The notes below the pieces were generated by a model. That model made no database searches and had not been told where the DNA came from. It saw nothing but the letters and a program-made list of their open reading frames with translations. Position numbers and translations under genes: made by a program. Source: JAOZMY01 sp964577975 (GTDB lineage Bacteria > Desulfobacterota > S145-22). From it: DNA of 64,000 bases. Below, in pieces: positions 25,229 to 34,210 of the stretch (positions are counted from its first letter, which is position 1; each line of letters opens with the position of its first letter). Location: positions 1-64,000 of the forward strand of contig CAZOBB010000058.1 of the NCBI GenBank assembly GCA_964577975.1. The letters run 5' to 3'.

Positions 25229-26348
25229 TTTTTATCTTTCTCTCTCCGTATATCCGCTGCACCACCTCCTTGAATTCCTTCATAAAGACGGTGGTATCAA
25301 AACGTAAAGCGTTGGCACGGATCGCTTCTTGCGAATAGTCTTGCTCAACATCCTCAAACCGACGTACCGCCTCTATAATCGCCTCCGAAGTAGGTTCATT
25401 GAAGAAAAGCCCCGTCCCCGGATTCTCTCTGTCCCGATACGGGACGACCGATTCCAAGACCCCTCCGCGAGCCAAGGCGATAACGGGACGACCCGAAGCC
25501 TGAACCTCCACGGGAATCATCCCGAAATCCTCCACCCCAGGGAAGATGAGGGCTCGACAACGTGCATACACCGAACGAAGCTCTCGGTCTGGCAGCCATC
25601 CCATAAATTCGATATTCTTTCCCCCCAACATTTTCAATCTCTTTTCTTCCGGGCCCTTCCCCACCACGATCAGACGACGTCCCAGCCCGTTAAAGGCACG
25701 GATCGCATAATCGAGGCGTTTATACGGAGCGAAAGCCGACACCATAAGATAATAATCGTCCACGGAATCAGATACATGGAAAAGACTACAATCCACGGGA
25801 GGGTAAACGACATCGGCGGGACGGTGATAATACATACCGATACGCCGCCTTACATACTTAGATATTGCAACAAAATGTGACACCCTTTGGGAGGAGGTAA
25901 CATCCCACATGCGAAGATAGTGGAGAACGGGTCGTATGATGGCCGATTTCACGCGCCCAGCCCTCCCAAAATAATCAAAGCGCCGGTCCCAGATATACCG
26001 CATCGGGGTAAAGCAATAGGAGATATGAACCGTTTCAGGATCGGGAATAATCCCTTTCGCCACACAATGGCTGGTACTAATGATCAGATCATACTCCCCT
26101 CTTAACCTCAAAGATTCGATGGCCAAGGGATAAAAAGGGAGATAGCTCCGATAATGCTTTCTGACAAAGGGAAATCTTTGTAAAAACGATGTGGTGATGT
26201 CATGCTTCTCAATGAGAGGGCTAATCGTCCCCTCAAAATGAAAGAGGGTATAGATATCCGCTTCAGGAAACAAACGACACAGATGTTCAAGACACCGCTC
26301 CCCCCCTCGCATTCCTGTTAACCAGTCGTGAACTAGCGCAACCTTCAC
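25221..26348 (-). CDS. GT4-family glycosyltransferase (cluster, third gene)
   Basis: A 375-residue GT-B enzyme. The N-terminal half starts MKVALVHDWLTGMRGGERCL with the glycine loop near residue 15; the C-terminal donor domain has FAPYKRLDYAIRAFNGLGRR and EDFGMIPVEVQASGRPVIAL (the E-x7-E motif). Members with the VHDWL start are common in EPS and O-antigen clusters, many of them mannosyl- or rhamnosyltransferases. The donor is not determinable. The start is GTG at 26348. It overlaps the glycosylphosphotransferase gene by 8 bases, so they are co-translated. Confidence 0.88.
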   Translation of the reverse strand: MKVALVHDWLTGMRGGERCLEHLCRLFPEADIYTLFHFEGTISPLIEKHDITTSFLQRFPFVRKHYRSYLPFYPLAIESLRLRGEYDLIISTSHCVAKGIIPDPETVHISYCFTPMRYIWDRRFDYFGRAGRVKSAIIRPVLHYLRMWDVTSSQRVSHFVAISKYVRRRIGMYYHRPADVVYPPVDCSLFHVSDSVDDYYLMVSAFAPYKRLDYAIRAFNGLGRRLIVVGKGPEEKRLKMLGGKNIEFMGWLPDRELRSVYARCRALIFPGVEDFGMIPVEVQASGRPVIALARGGVLESVVPYRDRENPGTGLFFNEPTSEAIIEAVRRFEDVEQDYSQEAIRANALRFDTTVFMKEFKEVVQRIYGERKIKND

Positions 26349-26411
26349 CTCTTCGTCTTACCTCCCCTTACTTCTAGATATATACCAGATTTCCTGGGAA
26401 TCTGAAACCGA

Positions 26412-27503
26412 TTAAGACAGAACTCTTTGAAATATCTCAATATGTTTTGCTATCGAAGCTTCCCACCGGAATTCCGCCGCTTTCTGTTTACCCCTTTCCC
26501 CCCATTCCCTACGAAACTCCTCCCTTTCCACCATCATTCGAACGGCTTCATAAAATTCTTTGGAATCTCCCCGACGCACAAGAAGCCCTCCCTCCCCGAC
26601 TACCTCCGGCAAAGAAGCCACCCTAAATGCCACAACAGGTGTGCCACATGCCATCGCCTCCAATGGAGGAAAACCAAATCCCTCATAAAGCGAAGGAAAG
26701 ACAAAACAGAGAGCATTACGATATCCCACCCGAAGCGCCTCATTATCAAGGGTTCCAAGAAATCGAACGCGTTCTTGAATCCCTCGCCGCCGTATTTCGC
26801 GAAGAAGATTCCCCCCTTCTTCCGTCTCGTCACCCGTGAGACAGAGATAGAGATCGGAAAATCGTTCGAAAAGTTTTTGGCAAATCTCCAAGAGCTGAAA
26901 AAGATTCTTATGGGATTTATGATTCCCCACATAAAAAAGGTATCGTTCGGGCAATTTCAACCTTCGTACAATTCCTTCTTCCCCCTCTATTGGCCCACCG
27001 GAAAAGGATGCTTCCAACCCATGAGGAATGGCATAGATCTTTCCTGAGGCCTGAGGGAAAAAACGTAGTATCTCACGCCGCGAAAACTCGGAGGGAGTCA
27101 AAATGACCCTCGCCGTTCGAATCGCGTGTCCCATTTGAGTCAACGCATATCCCCTATGGAAAAGGCTTTTGGGAAAAACAAGGTGGATCACATCATGGAT
27201 CATCACGGCTAGAGGCATCTTCAACCCAATGGGGACCACATAATGGGGTGAAAAGAAAAGGTCTAAATCCGCCTCGTTTATCTTTCGACGCAAAGAAACC
27301 TGCTCAAAAAACCTATACGGTACCGCTTTCTCGACGTGACGCACTACCTTATTGTGCTCACCTTTCAAGAAAGGATCTCCCGGTCTATGCCAGAGATGTA
27401 TCTTTTGGACAACACCAAGGGGCAGTAATCCTTCTACCAGATTCCGGATATATCTACCAATCCCTCCATCCCATGCCTTTCTGACATCAATACCGAGTCG
27501 CAC
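26412..27503 (-). CDS. GT4-family glycosyltransferase (cluster, second gene)
   Basis: A 363-residue GT-B enzyme. The N-terminus reads MRLGIDVRKAWDGGIGRYIR, the glycine loop of the acceptor domain; the donor side has YVGNHKSHKNLFQLLEICQK and SLYEGFGFPPLEAMACGTPV (E-x7-E motif). It is a paralogue of the neighbouring gene at 27510-28637 with the same domain order, suggesting tandem duplication followed by specialisation. It starts with GTG at 27503, 6 bases after its neighbour ends. Confidence 0.88.
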   Translation of the reverse strand: MRLGIDVRKAWDGGIGRYIRNLVEGLLPLGVVQKIHLWHRPGDPFLKGEHNKVVRHVEKAVPYRFFEQVSLRRKINEADLDLFFSPHYVVPIGLKMPLAVMIHDVIHLVFPKSLFHRGYALTQMGHAIRTARVILTPSEFSRREILRFFPQASGKIYAIPHGLEASFSGGPIEGEEGIVRRLKLPERYLFYVGNHKSHKNLFQLLEICQKLFERFSDLYLCLTGDETEEGGNLLREIRRRGIQERVRFLGTLDNEALRVGYRNALCFVFPSLYEGFGFPPLEAMACGTPVVAFRVASLPEVVGEGGLLVRRGDSKEFYEAVRMMVEREEFRREWGERGKQKAAEFRWEASIAKHIEIFQRVLS

Positions 27504-27509
27504 CTTGTC

Positions 27510-28637
27510 TTATCCTACCATTTCATAGACATCCAACGTCTTTCTCGCCGTCTTCTCCCAAGAGAAATTTCTCGCCTGATGAAACCCTTTCTCCCTGAGG
27601 GCTTCTTTCAAAGTGTCATCATACGCCAATGTCATCATCTTTTCTGCAATATCATCCGGATTGTGTGGATTCACATATAACGCTGCTTCTCCAGCCACTT
27701 CCGGCAGAGAGGCCACGCGTGAGGTTATCACGGGCACCCCACACCGCATCGCTTCCAAAATAGGAAGACCGAACCCCTCATACACCGAGGGAAAAATAAA
27801 GAAATCCGCTCCACTATACAAAACGGGCATATCATCATCGGACACGTAGCCTGTAAAAACAACGTTACTGGAGAACTCTGCCTTTTTTAGCGTGTCAAAT
27901 ATCTCACTATACAACCATCCTCGCTTTCCCACCACAACCAATTGAAAATCATTATGTAACTTGTCCCATATTCGATCACACGCCCGAAAGAGGTTAACAA
28001 GGTTTTTCCTCGGCTCGATGTTCCCTACGTGGAGAAAATACCTCTTTTTAATTCCATACTTCAATTTCAAGGCATTAATACGTTCATTGTCATCAACAGG
28101 TCGAAAATGGTCTGATACCGAATTTGGAACCGCAAAAATCCGTCCTTCATCGACCTTAAACTGCTGAATAATCTCATGACGGATGAACTCGGAGACCGTG
28201 ATGATAGCATCTGCCCGCCGAATCATAAGATGAATCAAAAAACGCATATAATACGCATACTTCGTGGGAATCGTATGGGGATGATGAAAGGCGACTAGAT
28301 CGTGAATGGTAGAAACAGATTTGAACCCTTTATGGAAAGGGGGAGCCATAAAAGCAGGGCCATGAAACAGATTAACCCCCCTTTTCCTCAATTCCTTTGG
28401 AAGCAAAAAAAACTCCCAGGGGTCACCAAAAATATGATTCTCATTCGAGAAAGGGGCCTGGTACACCTCGAACTGGTCAAAAAAGGTGGGGGCATTTTTA
28501 AGTTGCCCACGGGTAACCATCAACCCATACTGGTTTCTTCCATCAATCGTTTTCAGTCCACGGATAAGCTGGGTAACATGATTTCCCACACCCGACTGGC
28601 GGATGTCCACACTTCTCGCATCAATCACAATCTTCAT
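27510..28637 (-). CDS. GT4-family glycosyltransferase (cluster, first gene)
   Basis: A 375-residue GT-B enzyme. The acceptor domain has MKIVIDARSVDIRQSGVGNH and LFHGPAFMAPPFHKGFKSVS; the donor domain has HVGNIEPRKNLVNLFRACDR and SVYEGFGLPILEAMRCGVPV with the E-x7-E motif. It probably adds a sugar to the lipid-linked repeat unit. It heads the minus-strand polysaccharide operon and diverges from mraZ. The ribosome site before the ATG at 28637 is weak, and the best promoter match lies almost on top of the start. Confidence 0.88.
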   Translation of the reverse strand: MKIVIDARSVDIRQSGVGNHVTQLIRGLKTIDGRNQYGLMVTRGQLKNAPTFFDQFEVYQAPFSNENHIFGDPWEFFLLPKELRKRGVNLFHGPAFMAPPFHKGFKSVSTIHDLVAFHHPHTIPTKYAYYMRFLIHLMIRRADAIITVSEFIRHEIIQQFKVDEGRIFAVPNSVSDHFRPVDDNERINALKLKYGIKKRYFLHVGNIEPRKNLVNLFRACDRIWDKLHNDFQLVVVGKRGWLYSEIFDTLKKAEFSSNVVFTGYVSDDDMPVLYSGADFFIFPSVYEGFGLPILEAMRCGVPVITSRVASLPEVAGEAALYVNPHNPDDIAEKMMTLAYDDTLKEALREKGFHQARNFSWEKTARKTLDVYEMVG

Positions 28638-28647
28638 AATCTACCGG

Positions 28648-28677
28648 AAGATACAACTTAGCTTCGTGAAATGTCAA
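28648..28677 (-). promoter_or_regulatory. Candidate promoter of the polysaccharide operon
   Basis: On the minus strand a perfect TTGACA (28677-28672), an 18-base spacer and TATCTT (28653-28648). The start of transcription would fall about five bases before the ATG at 28637, so the message would be nearly leaderless. Confidence 0.45.
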
Positions 28678-28773
28678 TGCACCTCTTTCGAGGGTAATTT
28701 TTCTACTCCCCCTGTTTCCCAAAAAAACCGCTAGAAACCTGATTCAAACAAGATATTTCTTCCATTTTTTTTC

Positions 28774-28802
28774 TTGACAAATCCCAAAAAAGATGATTTA
28801 TT
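28774..28802 (+). promoter_or_regulatory. Sigma-70 promoter of the dcw cluster (mraZ promoter)
   Basis: A perfect TTGACA (28774-28779), a 17-base spacer and TTTATT (28797-28802) sit directly before the MraZ-box repeats. Start of transcription is expected near 28809, which places the repeats at the beginning of the transcript, as in other bacteria. Confidence 0.75.
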
Positions 28803-28810
28803 ACCCTTGA

Positions 28811-28840
28811 AGTGGGGAAAAGTGGGGAAAAGTGGTAAAA
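28811..28840 (+). promoter_or_regulatory. MraZ operator: three 10-base direct repeats
   Basis: AGTGGGGAAA (28811-28820), AGTGGGGAAA (28821-28830) and AGTGGTAAAA (28831-28840) repeat at an exact 10-base period. GTGG(G) direct repeats one helical turn apart are the known MraZ binding site. The position just after the promoter indicates that MraZ represses its own dcw operon. Confidence 0.88.
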
Positions 28841-28854
28841 AATGAGGGAATGGG

Positions 28855-29298
28855 ATGTTCAGGGGGAGATACGAAAACAACATAGATCCGAAGGGTCGTA
28901 TTAGCATCCCCGTTCGTTTTCGCGAAATATTGCTACAAAAATACGACGACTCTCGCGTTTTTGTAACCAACTTCGACAACTGTCTCTTGCTTTTTCCCTA
29001 TTCGGAGTGGATTAAATTAGAGGAGAAGGCAAGCAAATTACCCACGTTCCACAAGGAAGGGCGCGCCCTCATTCGGTTCTTTTTCTCCGGTGCCGCTGAA
29101 TGCTCCCTAGATAATCAGGGACGAATTCTGATTCCCCAATCCCTCCGAAAATACGCGGGATTAGAAAAAGAAGTCGTACTTCTAGGAGCCCTTAAAAAAA
29201 TAGAGATATGGGACAAAAAACGATGGGATGAAGAGATGAAAAATCTCTCTAACAACATCGATGTCATCAGCGAAACCATATCTCAGCTAGGATTGTAA
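28855..29298 (+). CDS. mraZ: Transcriptional regulator MraZ
   Basis: A 147-residue MraZ with two AbrB-like SpoVT motifs: RGRYENNIDPKGRISIPVRF at the N-terminus and EEGRALIRFFFSG-type repeat AECSLDNQGRILIPQSLRKY in the second half. It forms ring-shaped oligomers and binds the direct repeats upstream to repress the division-cell wall operon. Length is typical. It is the first gene of the dcw cluster and is preceded by GAGGG six bases before the ATG. A 59-base gap follows before rsmH. Confidence 0.96.
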   Translation: MFRGRYENNIDPKGRISIPVRFREILLQKYDDSRVFVTNFDNCLLLFPYSEWIKLEEKASKLPTFHKEGRALIRFFFSGAAECSLDNQGRILIPQSLRKYAGLEKEVVLLGALKKIEIWDKKRWDEEMKNLSNNIDVISETISQLGL

Positions 29299-29357
29299 CA
29301 GGCACAACGTTTCGGTCCTAGTCATACTACCAAATGCGGGAGGTGGAACTAATTTGA

Positions 29358-30287
29358 ATGACGGAAAAACCTTCTATCCACATACCTGTGATGGCAAAAA
29401 TCGTGATAAGCGCTCTAGGCTGCAAACCGAATGGAATCTATATCGACGCCACACTTGGGGGAGGAGGTCACGCACAAATGATTTTGGAAGCCTCTTCGCC
29501 AAACGGTTTCTTGCTTGGCATTGATCGAGACAATGATACCCTAACGCTCGCTTCCGAAGCCCTGAAGGAATTCGGCAGTCGCGTAAAGATAGTCCAAGGA
29601 GATTTCAAAGATTTGAACGAAATCTGCGAAAAGGAAAATATTAGCAAGGCGGATGGAATCCTTATGGATCTAGGCATCTCTTCAATCCAACTGGAAAAGG
29701 GTTCGCGAGGTTTCAGTTTCCGGCGTCCGGAAGAACCTTTGGACATGAGAATGGACAAAAATAATGGAATCACCGCTGCAGAGGTACTCAATCACTTTCC
29801 AGAAAGAAAAATTCAGGCCATTCTCCGCCAATTCGGGGAAGAACGCTGGGCTTCAAGAATCGCCAAAGAGATCGTCATAACGAGAAAACATACACCTTTC
29901 AGAAAGGTAGAAGATCTAATCCAAGCCGTCAAACGAGCCATCCCAGCCAAGGCTCGCCACGGGAAGAGGCACATGGCCACGAAGACCTTTCAAGCATTAC
30001 GCATCTATGTCAACAATGAACTGGAAGCCCTGGAAAAAGGGTTGCGTGCTGGCCTCCACCTTCTAGCCCCCGCCGGTAGAATGGCCGTCATCTCTTTCCA
30101 TTCCCTTGAAGATAGAATCGTCAAACAAACCTTTCGCGAAGCTGCCAAATCACCCAAGACCTTCGGGGCCGCCTCTTTTCGTATCATCACGCGCCGTCCC
30201 GCCACGCCCGCAAAAAGGGAAACCGACCAAAACCCACGGGCAAGGAGCGCAAAACTTCGAGTTATCGAAAAAGAGGAAAGCGCATGA
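29358..30287 (+). CDS. rsmH: 16S rRNA (cytosine-1402-N4)-methyltransferase RsmH
   Basis: A 309-residue SAM-dependent enzyme that methylates N4 of C1402 in the 16S rRNA decoding centre. SAM motif I is GIYIDATLGGGGHAQMIL, followed by GDFKDLNEICEKENISKADG and the family hallmark LDMRMDKNNGITAAEVLNHF. The C-terminus has VISFHSLEDRIVKQTFR, also diagnostic. Length is standard. GGGAGGTGGAA precedes the ATG at 29358 at a slightly long distance. The stop overlaps the ftsL start by 4 bases. Confidence 0.96.
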   Translation: MTEKPSIHIPVMAKIVISALGCKPNGIYIDATLGGGGHAQMILEASSPNGFLLGIDRDNDTLTLASEALKEFGSRVKIVQGDFKDLNEICEKENISKADGILMDLGISSIQLEKGSRGFSFRRPEEPLDMRMDKNNGITAAEVLNHFPERKIQAILRQFGEERWASRIAKEIVITRKHTPFRKVEDLIQAVKRAIPAKARHGKRHMATKTFQALRIYVNNELEALEKGLRAGLHLLAPAGRMAVISFHSLEDRIVKQTFREAAKSPKTFGAASFRIITRRPATPAKRETDQNPRARSAKLRVIEKEESA

Positions 30288-30652
30288 AAACATCCAGCTC
30301 TGTCTATACAGGCCGTTCTCTTTCCTGGACAAGGGTAAGCGGGATTGCCTCCCAGACGATGCGTATCCCGAAGACCAATCCCCTGAAAGTCGTGTGCGTG
30401 TCATTGCTCGTTCTCCTGCTCTTCCTCACCCTTCTCATCAATGTATGGATTCACATCAACATCATTCACGTAGGGTACCAAATAGCCCAACTCAAACACC
30501 AAGTTAAGATGCTGAAAATCGACAACAGAAACCTCACCATCCAAAAGGCCACACTCCTAACTGGCAAAAAACTTCTGCCTATCGCTAGGAAAAAGTTTCA
30601 CCTTGTTCCTTTAACACCAGAGCAAGTCATTACGATCGATGAAAAAGATTAA
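30284..30652 (+). CDS. ftsL: Cell division protein FtsL
   Basis: A 122-residue bitopic membrane protein in the ftsL position. It has a basic cytoplasmic N-terminus of about 33 residues, one helix (KVVCVSLLVLLLFLTLLINV, about 35-55) and a periplasmic coiled-coil (QIAQLKHQVKMLKIDNRNLT), ending ARKKFHLVPLTPEQVITID. FtsL forms the FtsQBL complex that activates FtsWI. Its sequence is poorly conserved, so identification rests on topology, size and place between rsmH and ftsI. It overlaps both neighbours (4 and 14 bases). Confidence 0.85.
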   Translation: MKTSSSVYTGRSLSWTRVSGIASQTMRIPKTNPLKVVCVSLLVLLLFLTLLINVWIHINIIHVGYQIAQLKHQVKMLKIDNRNLTIQKATLLTGKKLLPIARKKFHLVPLTPEQVITIDEKD

Positions 30653-32657
30653 CTCAAACAAAGCATTTCAACTTAGACTCCTCACTGTTTTCCTCTTTAT
30701 AGAGGCCTTGTTCGCCATTTGCATCGCCCGCGCGTTCCAGCTCCAGATCCTTTCTGGCCCTTATCTCAAACACATGGCATACCGCCAACATTACGGCACC
30801 ATCCGAGTATCCCCCGACAGGGGCACCATCTTCGACAGAAAAGGGCATCAGCTGGCCGTAAGCACCATGATGCTTTCTCTCTACGCCCACCCTTCAAAGG
30901 TCTCGTCCAAAAAGAAGACGGCACGGGTCATTGCGAAGATCCTCAAGTCTCCTCAACAATCCTACTATCGATGGAGGAAAAAACTCTATAACCGGTTAAG
31001 AAAAAAGGCCTCCTTCGTCTGGCTAGCAAGACAGCAAAACCCGAAAAAGATCAAAAAGATAACCGCCCTAAAGATGAAAGGGATTGGATCCGTTCCAGAG
31101 CCCAAACGATTCTATCCGTGTCTCTCGCTCGCGGCGCAATGTATCGGTTTTTGTAACATCGATGGTGTAGGGCTCGATGGTATCGAACTAAAATACGACA
31201 AATACCTCAGAGGAAAACCCGTACGGCTCTTGGTCGCAAGAGACGCAAAGGGAAATCCCATCATCACACGAAAACAAGAGGCCTTCGCATCTTCCCGAAT
31301 CCACAACATCTACCTCACCCTCGACGAGACGATTCAACATATCGTGGAAGAAGAGCTTGCCCTCGCCGTGCGTTCTCACCGGGCAAAGAACGGTATGGCA
31401 ATCGTGATGAATCCAATCACCGGAGAAATCCTAGCTATGGCGAACTATCCCTTTTTTAATCCCAACCGACACCCGGACCGAGACACGAACCTAAACAGGA
31501 GACGGAACCGAACAGTTACCGATCTTTTCGAACCGGGTTCCATGATTAAGCCTTTTCTCATTGCCGCCGCAATCGAAAGCGGTAAATTCAAAGGTACCGA
31601 GAGAATCTTTTGTGAAAACGGTCATTATAAGATCGGCAGATACACCATTCACGATGTCCATCCGCACAAGTACCTCAAGCTAGCAGAAATCGTGAAATAT
31701 TCCAGCAACATCGGAGCGGCTAAGATTGGAACGAAGCTAGGAAAGGAAACCGTCTATGCCATGTTCAAAAAATTTGGCTTTGGCAAAAAGACGGGAATCG
31801 GATTGCCAGGAGAGGCGCAAGGGGTCATGCAACCAATGAAAAACCTTCCTCCTATCGCGCTCGCCAACATTTCATTCGGACAAGGAATCGCCGTGAGTGC
31901 CCTCCAGCTTATCACCGCCGTATCGGCAATCGCAAATGGGGGCGTTCTCATGCGCCCCTTCATCATAAGGAAGATCGTTGATTCAAACGGCATACCCATT
32001 CTTACCCGGCACCCCGAAGCGGTTCGGCGTGTACTCTCGCCTCGAACCGCCCATCTCATCACTACCTTCATGAAAGAGGTCACCAAAGAAGGGGGGACAG
32101 GAACCCGCGCCGCCATCGAGGGATTCGAGGTGGCCGGAAAGACGGGGACCTCCCAAAAACCGAGAACGGACGGAAAAAAGGGATACGATCCGACAAAATT
32201 CATCGGATCGTTCGTGGGGTTTGTACCGGCCGATGACCCAAAAATCGCTATCCTCGTCGTCATTAACGAGCCAAAAGGGATTCCTTACGGAGGGGTGGTC
32301 GCCGCCCCCGCTTTCAAGGCAATGGGAGAAAGGATCCTCCGGTATCTAAACATCGCTCCCAAGACTCAAACGCTTCCCCTGGTTGCCATTTCTCATCCTT
32401 TCTCCAGCCAATCCCCCGCAGAAGGGATAAAAAAAACGTCCGTTTCAGCGGCGAAAAAGTCTTCCTCAAAACCTGAAAAAATCATTCTTCCCGATTTTCA
32501 TGGGATGAGTCTAAGACGCGTCATTCGATGGGGTGCCTACCATGGCATCAATCTAACCCTGAAAGGAAGCGGGCTGGCTATACGCCAATTCCCGAAACCG
32601 GGAACTCCCGTTTCGCCCGGAGGGAGGTGTTCTGTATGGTTCACCTTACCCTCATGA
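30639..32657 (+). CDS. ftsI: Septal peptidoglycan transpeptidase FtsI (PBP3), with one PASTA domain
   Basis: A 672-residue class B penicillin-binding protein, the transpeptidase of the divisome. One N-terminal anchor helix (residues 11-32) is followed by the dimerisation domain (RGTIFDRKGHQLAVST) and the transpeptidase: SxxK at 301-304 (FEPGSMIKPFLI), SxN (KYSSNIGAAK, near 355) and KTG (VAGKTGTSQKP, near 500). The last 60 residues form a single PASTA domain (ILPDFHGMSLRRVIRWGAYH), absent from enteric FtsI but usual in Deltaproteobacteria and Gram-positives. It overlaps ftsL by 14 bases and murE by up to 22. Confidence 0.96.
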   Translation: MKKINSNKAFQLRLLTVFLFIEALFAICIARAFQLQILSGPYLKHMAYRQHYGTIRVSPDRGTIFDRKGHQLAVSTMMLSLYAHPSKVSSKKKTARVIAKILKSPQQSYYRWRKKLYNRLRKKASFVWLARQQNPKKIKKITALKMKGIGSVPEPKRFYPCLSLAAQCIGFCNIDGVGLDGIELKYDKYLRGKPVRLLVARDAKGNPIITRKQEAFASSRIHNIYLTLDETIQHIVEEELALAVRSHRAKNGMAIVMNPITGEILAMANYPFFNPNRHPDRDTNLNRRRNRTVTDLFEPGSMIKPFLIAAAIESGKFKGTERIFCENGHYKIGRYTIHDVHPHKYLKLAEIVKYSSNIGAAKIGTKLGKETVYAMFKKFGFGKKTGIGLPGEAQGVMQPMKNLPPIALANISFGQGIAVSALQLITAVSAIANGGVLMRPFIIRKIVDSNGIPILTRHPEAVRRVLSPRTAHLITTFMKEVTKEGGTGTRAAIEGFEVAGKTGTSQKPRTDGKKGYDPTKFIGSFVGFVPADDPKIAILVVINEPKGIPYGGVVAAPAFKAMGERILRYLNIAPKTQTLPLVAISHPFSSQSPAEGIKKTSVSAAKKSSSKPEKIILPDFHGMSLRRVIRWGAYHGINLTLKGSGLAIRQFPKPGTPVSPGGRCSVWFTLPS

Positions 32658-34210
32658 AAGAGGTCCCCATGTTTTACTCCCCTTCTATATCCATACAGAC
32701 CCTTCTTCCGGGACTCCCCCTCATCCTGTCACAAAAGGGGCCAAAAGATATAGAGATAACCGGGATTACCCACAACTCCCAGGAAGTAAAGCCCCACTCT
32801 CTTTTCGTTGCCATTCGAGGATTTACGGTGGATGGACATCGTTACATTCCCGATGCCCTTCGAAGGGGGGCAACGTGCATTGTGTTGGAAGATCCAGCGT
32901 GGATAACCTCCGACACAGACGTCCTTTTCATCCAAGTTCCAGATTCCCGTGAAGCCCTGGCTCGACTTGCAGCAACCTTTTATGGAAACCCTTCAGAAAA
33001 GTTGACGCTCATCGGGATCACGGGAACCAACGGTAAAACGACGTTAACCTACCTTCTCGAATCCATCCTCGAAAAAGAGGGACGCGCCACGGGCGTCATG
33101 GGAACCATCAATTACCGTTTCCGGAAAAACATCATTCCGGCGGAGACAACAACCCCCGACGCCCTTTCTCTCCAGCGCATCCTGGGAGAGATGCTCGACG
33201 AAAAAATAGAAACGGTGGTCATGGAAGTTTCCTCCCATGCCTTAGCCCTCCACCGAATCGACGGATGTCACTTCGATGTGGCCGTGTGGACAAACCTTTC
33301 CCAAGATCATCTCGATTTCCACTCCACCATGGAAGAGTACTTCGATACCAAAAAAACCCTTTTTACACGCCATCTCGCATCCAGTAAAAAAGAGGGCAAA
33401 CACGCCATCATCAACATCGACGACCCCTATGGAAGACGGCTTGCCAAAGAACAGACTCTTTCCCTCACCACCTATGGGACCACCCCCAGGGCGGACGTCC
33501 ATCCCACCAAAGCAGAAATGAGCGCGTCTGGAATCTCCATGGAGGTTCACACTCCAAAAGGGTCTGTCTCCATCACTTCCTCGCTGGTGGGACGGCACAA
33601 TCAGTCAAACCTTCTGGCGGCCACCGCCACCGCCCTCGCCTTGGGCATCCCTCTTGAAACGATACGCGATGGGCTTCAAACCGTGACCGTCCCCGGGCGT
33701 CTCGAAACCGTTGAAAATCGCTTAGGCATCACGGTTCTGGTCGATTATGCCCACACTCCGGACGCCTTGAAGAACGTTCTCACAAGCCTGCGTCCCCTCA
33801 CAAAAGGAAGACTCATCACCCTTTTCGGATGCGGAGGAGACCGCGACAAAAAGAAACGGCCTAAAATGGGTAAGATAGCGGAGGAGCTTTCGGACAGCCT
33901 CATCCTCACAAACGACAACCCACGATCGGAACCTCCCCAACAGATCATTCAAGAAATCGAATCGGGGATCAAAACCCTTCCGCTTCTCCCCGAGGATGCC
34001 TTCCGATCTGGTCAAAGAGGCTATGCCGTCGTCCCGGACAGAAAGGAAGCCATCCGTTTGGCCATCGATTCGGCCAATCCTGGGGATATCGTCCTCATCG
34101 CTGGCAAGGGACACGAATCGTATCAAGTCATCGGATCGAAAAGGATCTCCTTCTCGGACGTGCTGGCAGCTCGGGAGGTGCTAGCCGAAAAACAGGGACA
34201 AGAGGGATGA
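32636..34210 (+). CDS. murE: UDP-MurNAc-L-Ala-D-Glu:meso-diaminopimelate ligase MurE
   Basis: A 524-residue Mur ligase that adds the third peptide residue. The ATP-binding loop is GITGTNGKTTLTYLLESILE, the central domain has SSHALALHRIDGCHFDVAVW and TNLSQDHLDFHSTMEEYFDT, and the amino-acid selectivity motif is LTNDNPRSEPP. DNPR selects meso-diaminopimelate rather than lysine. Three starts compete: ATG 32636 (strong GGAGGGAGGT), ATG 32654 (ATGA overlap with ftsI) and ATG 32669 (AGAGGT). I chose 32636 for its ribosome site; the last begins MFYSPSISIQ, where homologues usually begin. Confidence 0.95.
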   Translation: MVHLTLMKEVPMFYSPSISIQTLLPGLPLILSQKGPKDIEITGITHNSQEVKPHSLFVAIRGFTVDGHRYIPDALRRGATCIVLEDPAWITSDTDVLFIQVPDSREALARLAATFYGNPSEKLTLIGITGTNGKTTLTYLLESILEKEGRATGVMGTINYRFRKNIIPAETTTPDALSLQRILGEMLDEKIETVVMEVSSHALALHRIDGCHFDVAVWTNLSQDHLDFHSTMEEYFDTKKTLFTRHLASSKKEGKHAIINIDDPYGRRLAKEQTLSLTTYGTTPRADVHPTKAEMSASGISMEVHTPKGSVSITSSLVGRHNQSNLLAATATALALGIPLETIRDGLQTVTVPGRLETVENRLGITVLVDYAHTPDALKNVLTSLRPLTKGRLITLFGCGGDRDKKKRPKMGKIAEELSDSLILTNDNPRSEPPQQIIQEIESGIKTLPLLPEDAFRSGQRGYAVVPDRKEAIRLAIDSANPGDIVLIAGKGHESYQVIGSKRISFSDVLAAREVLAEKQGQEG

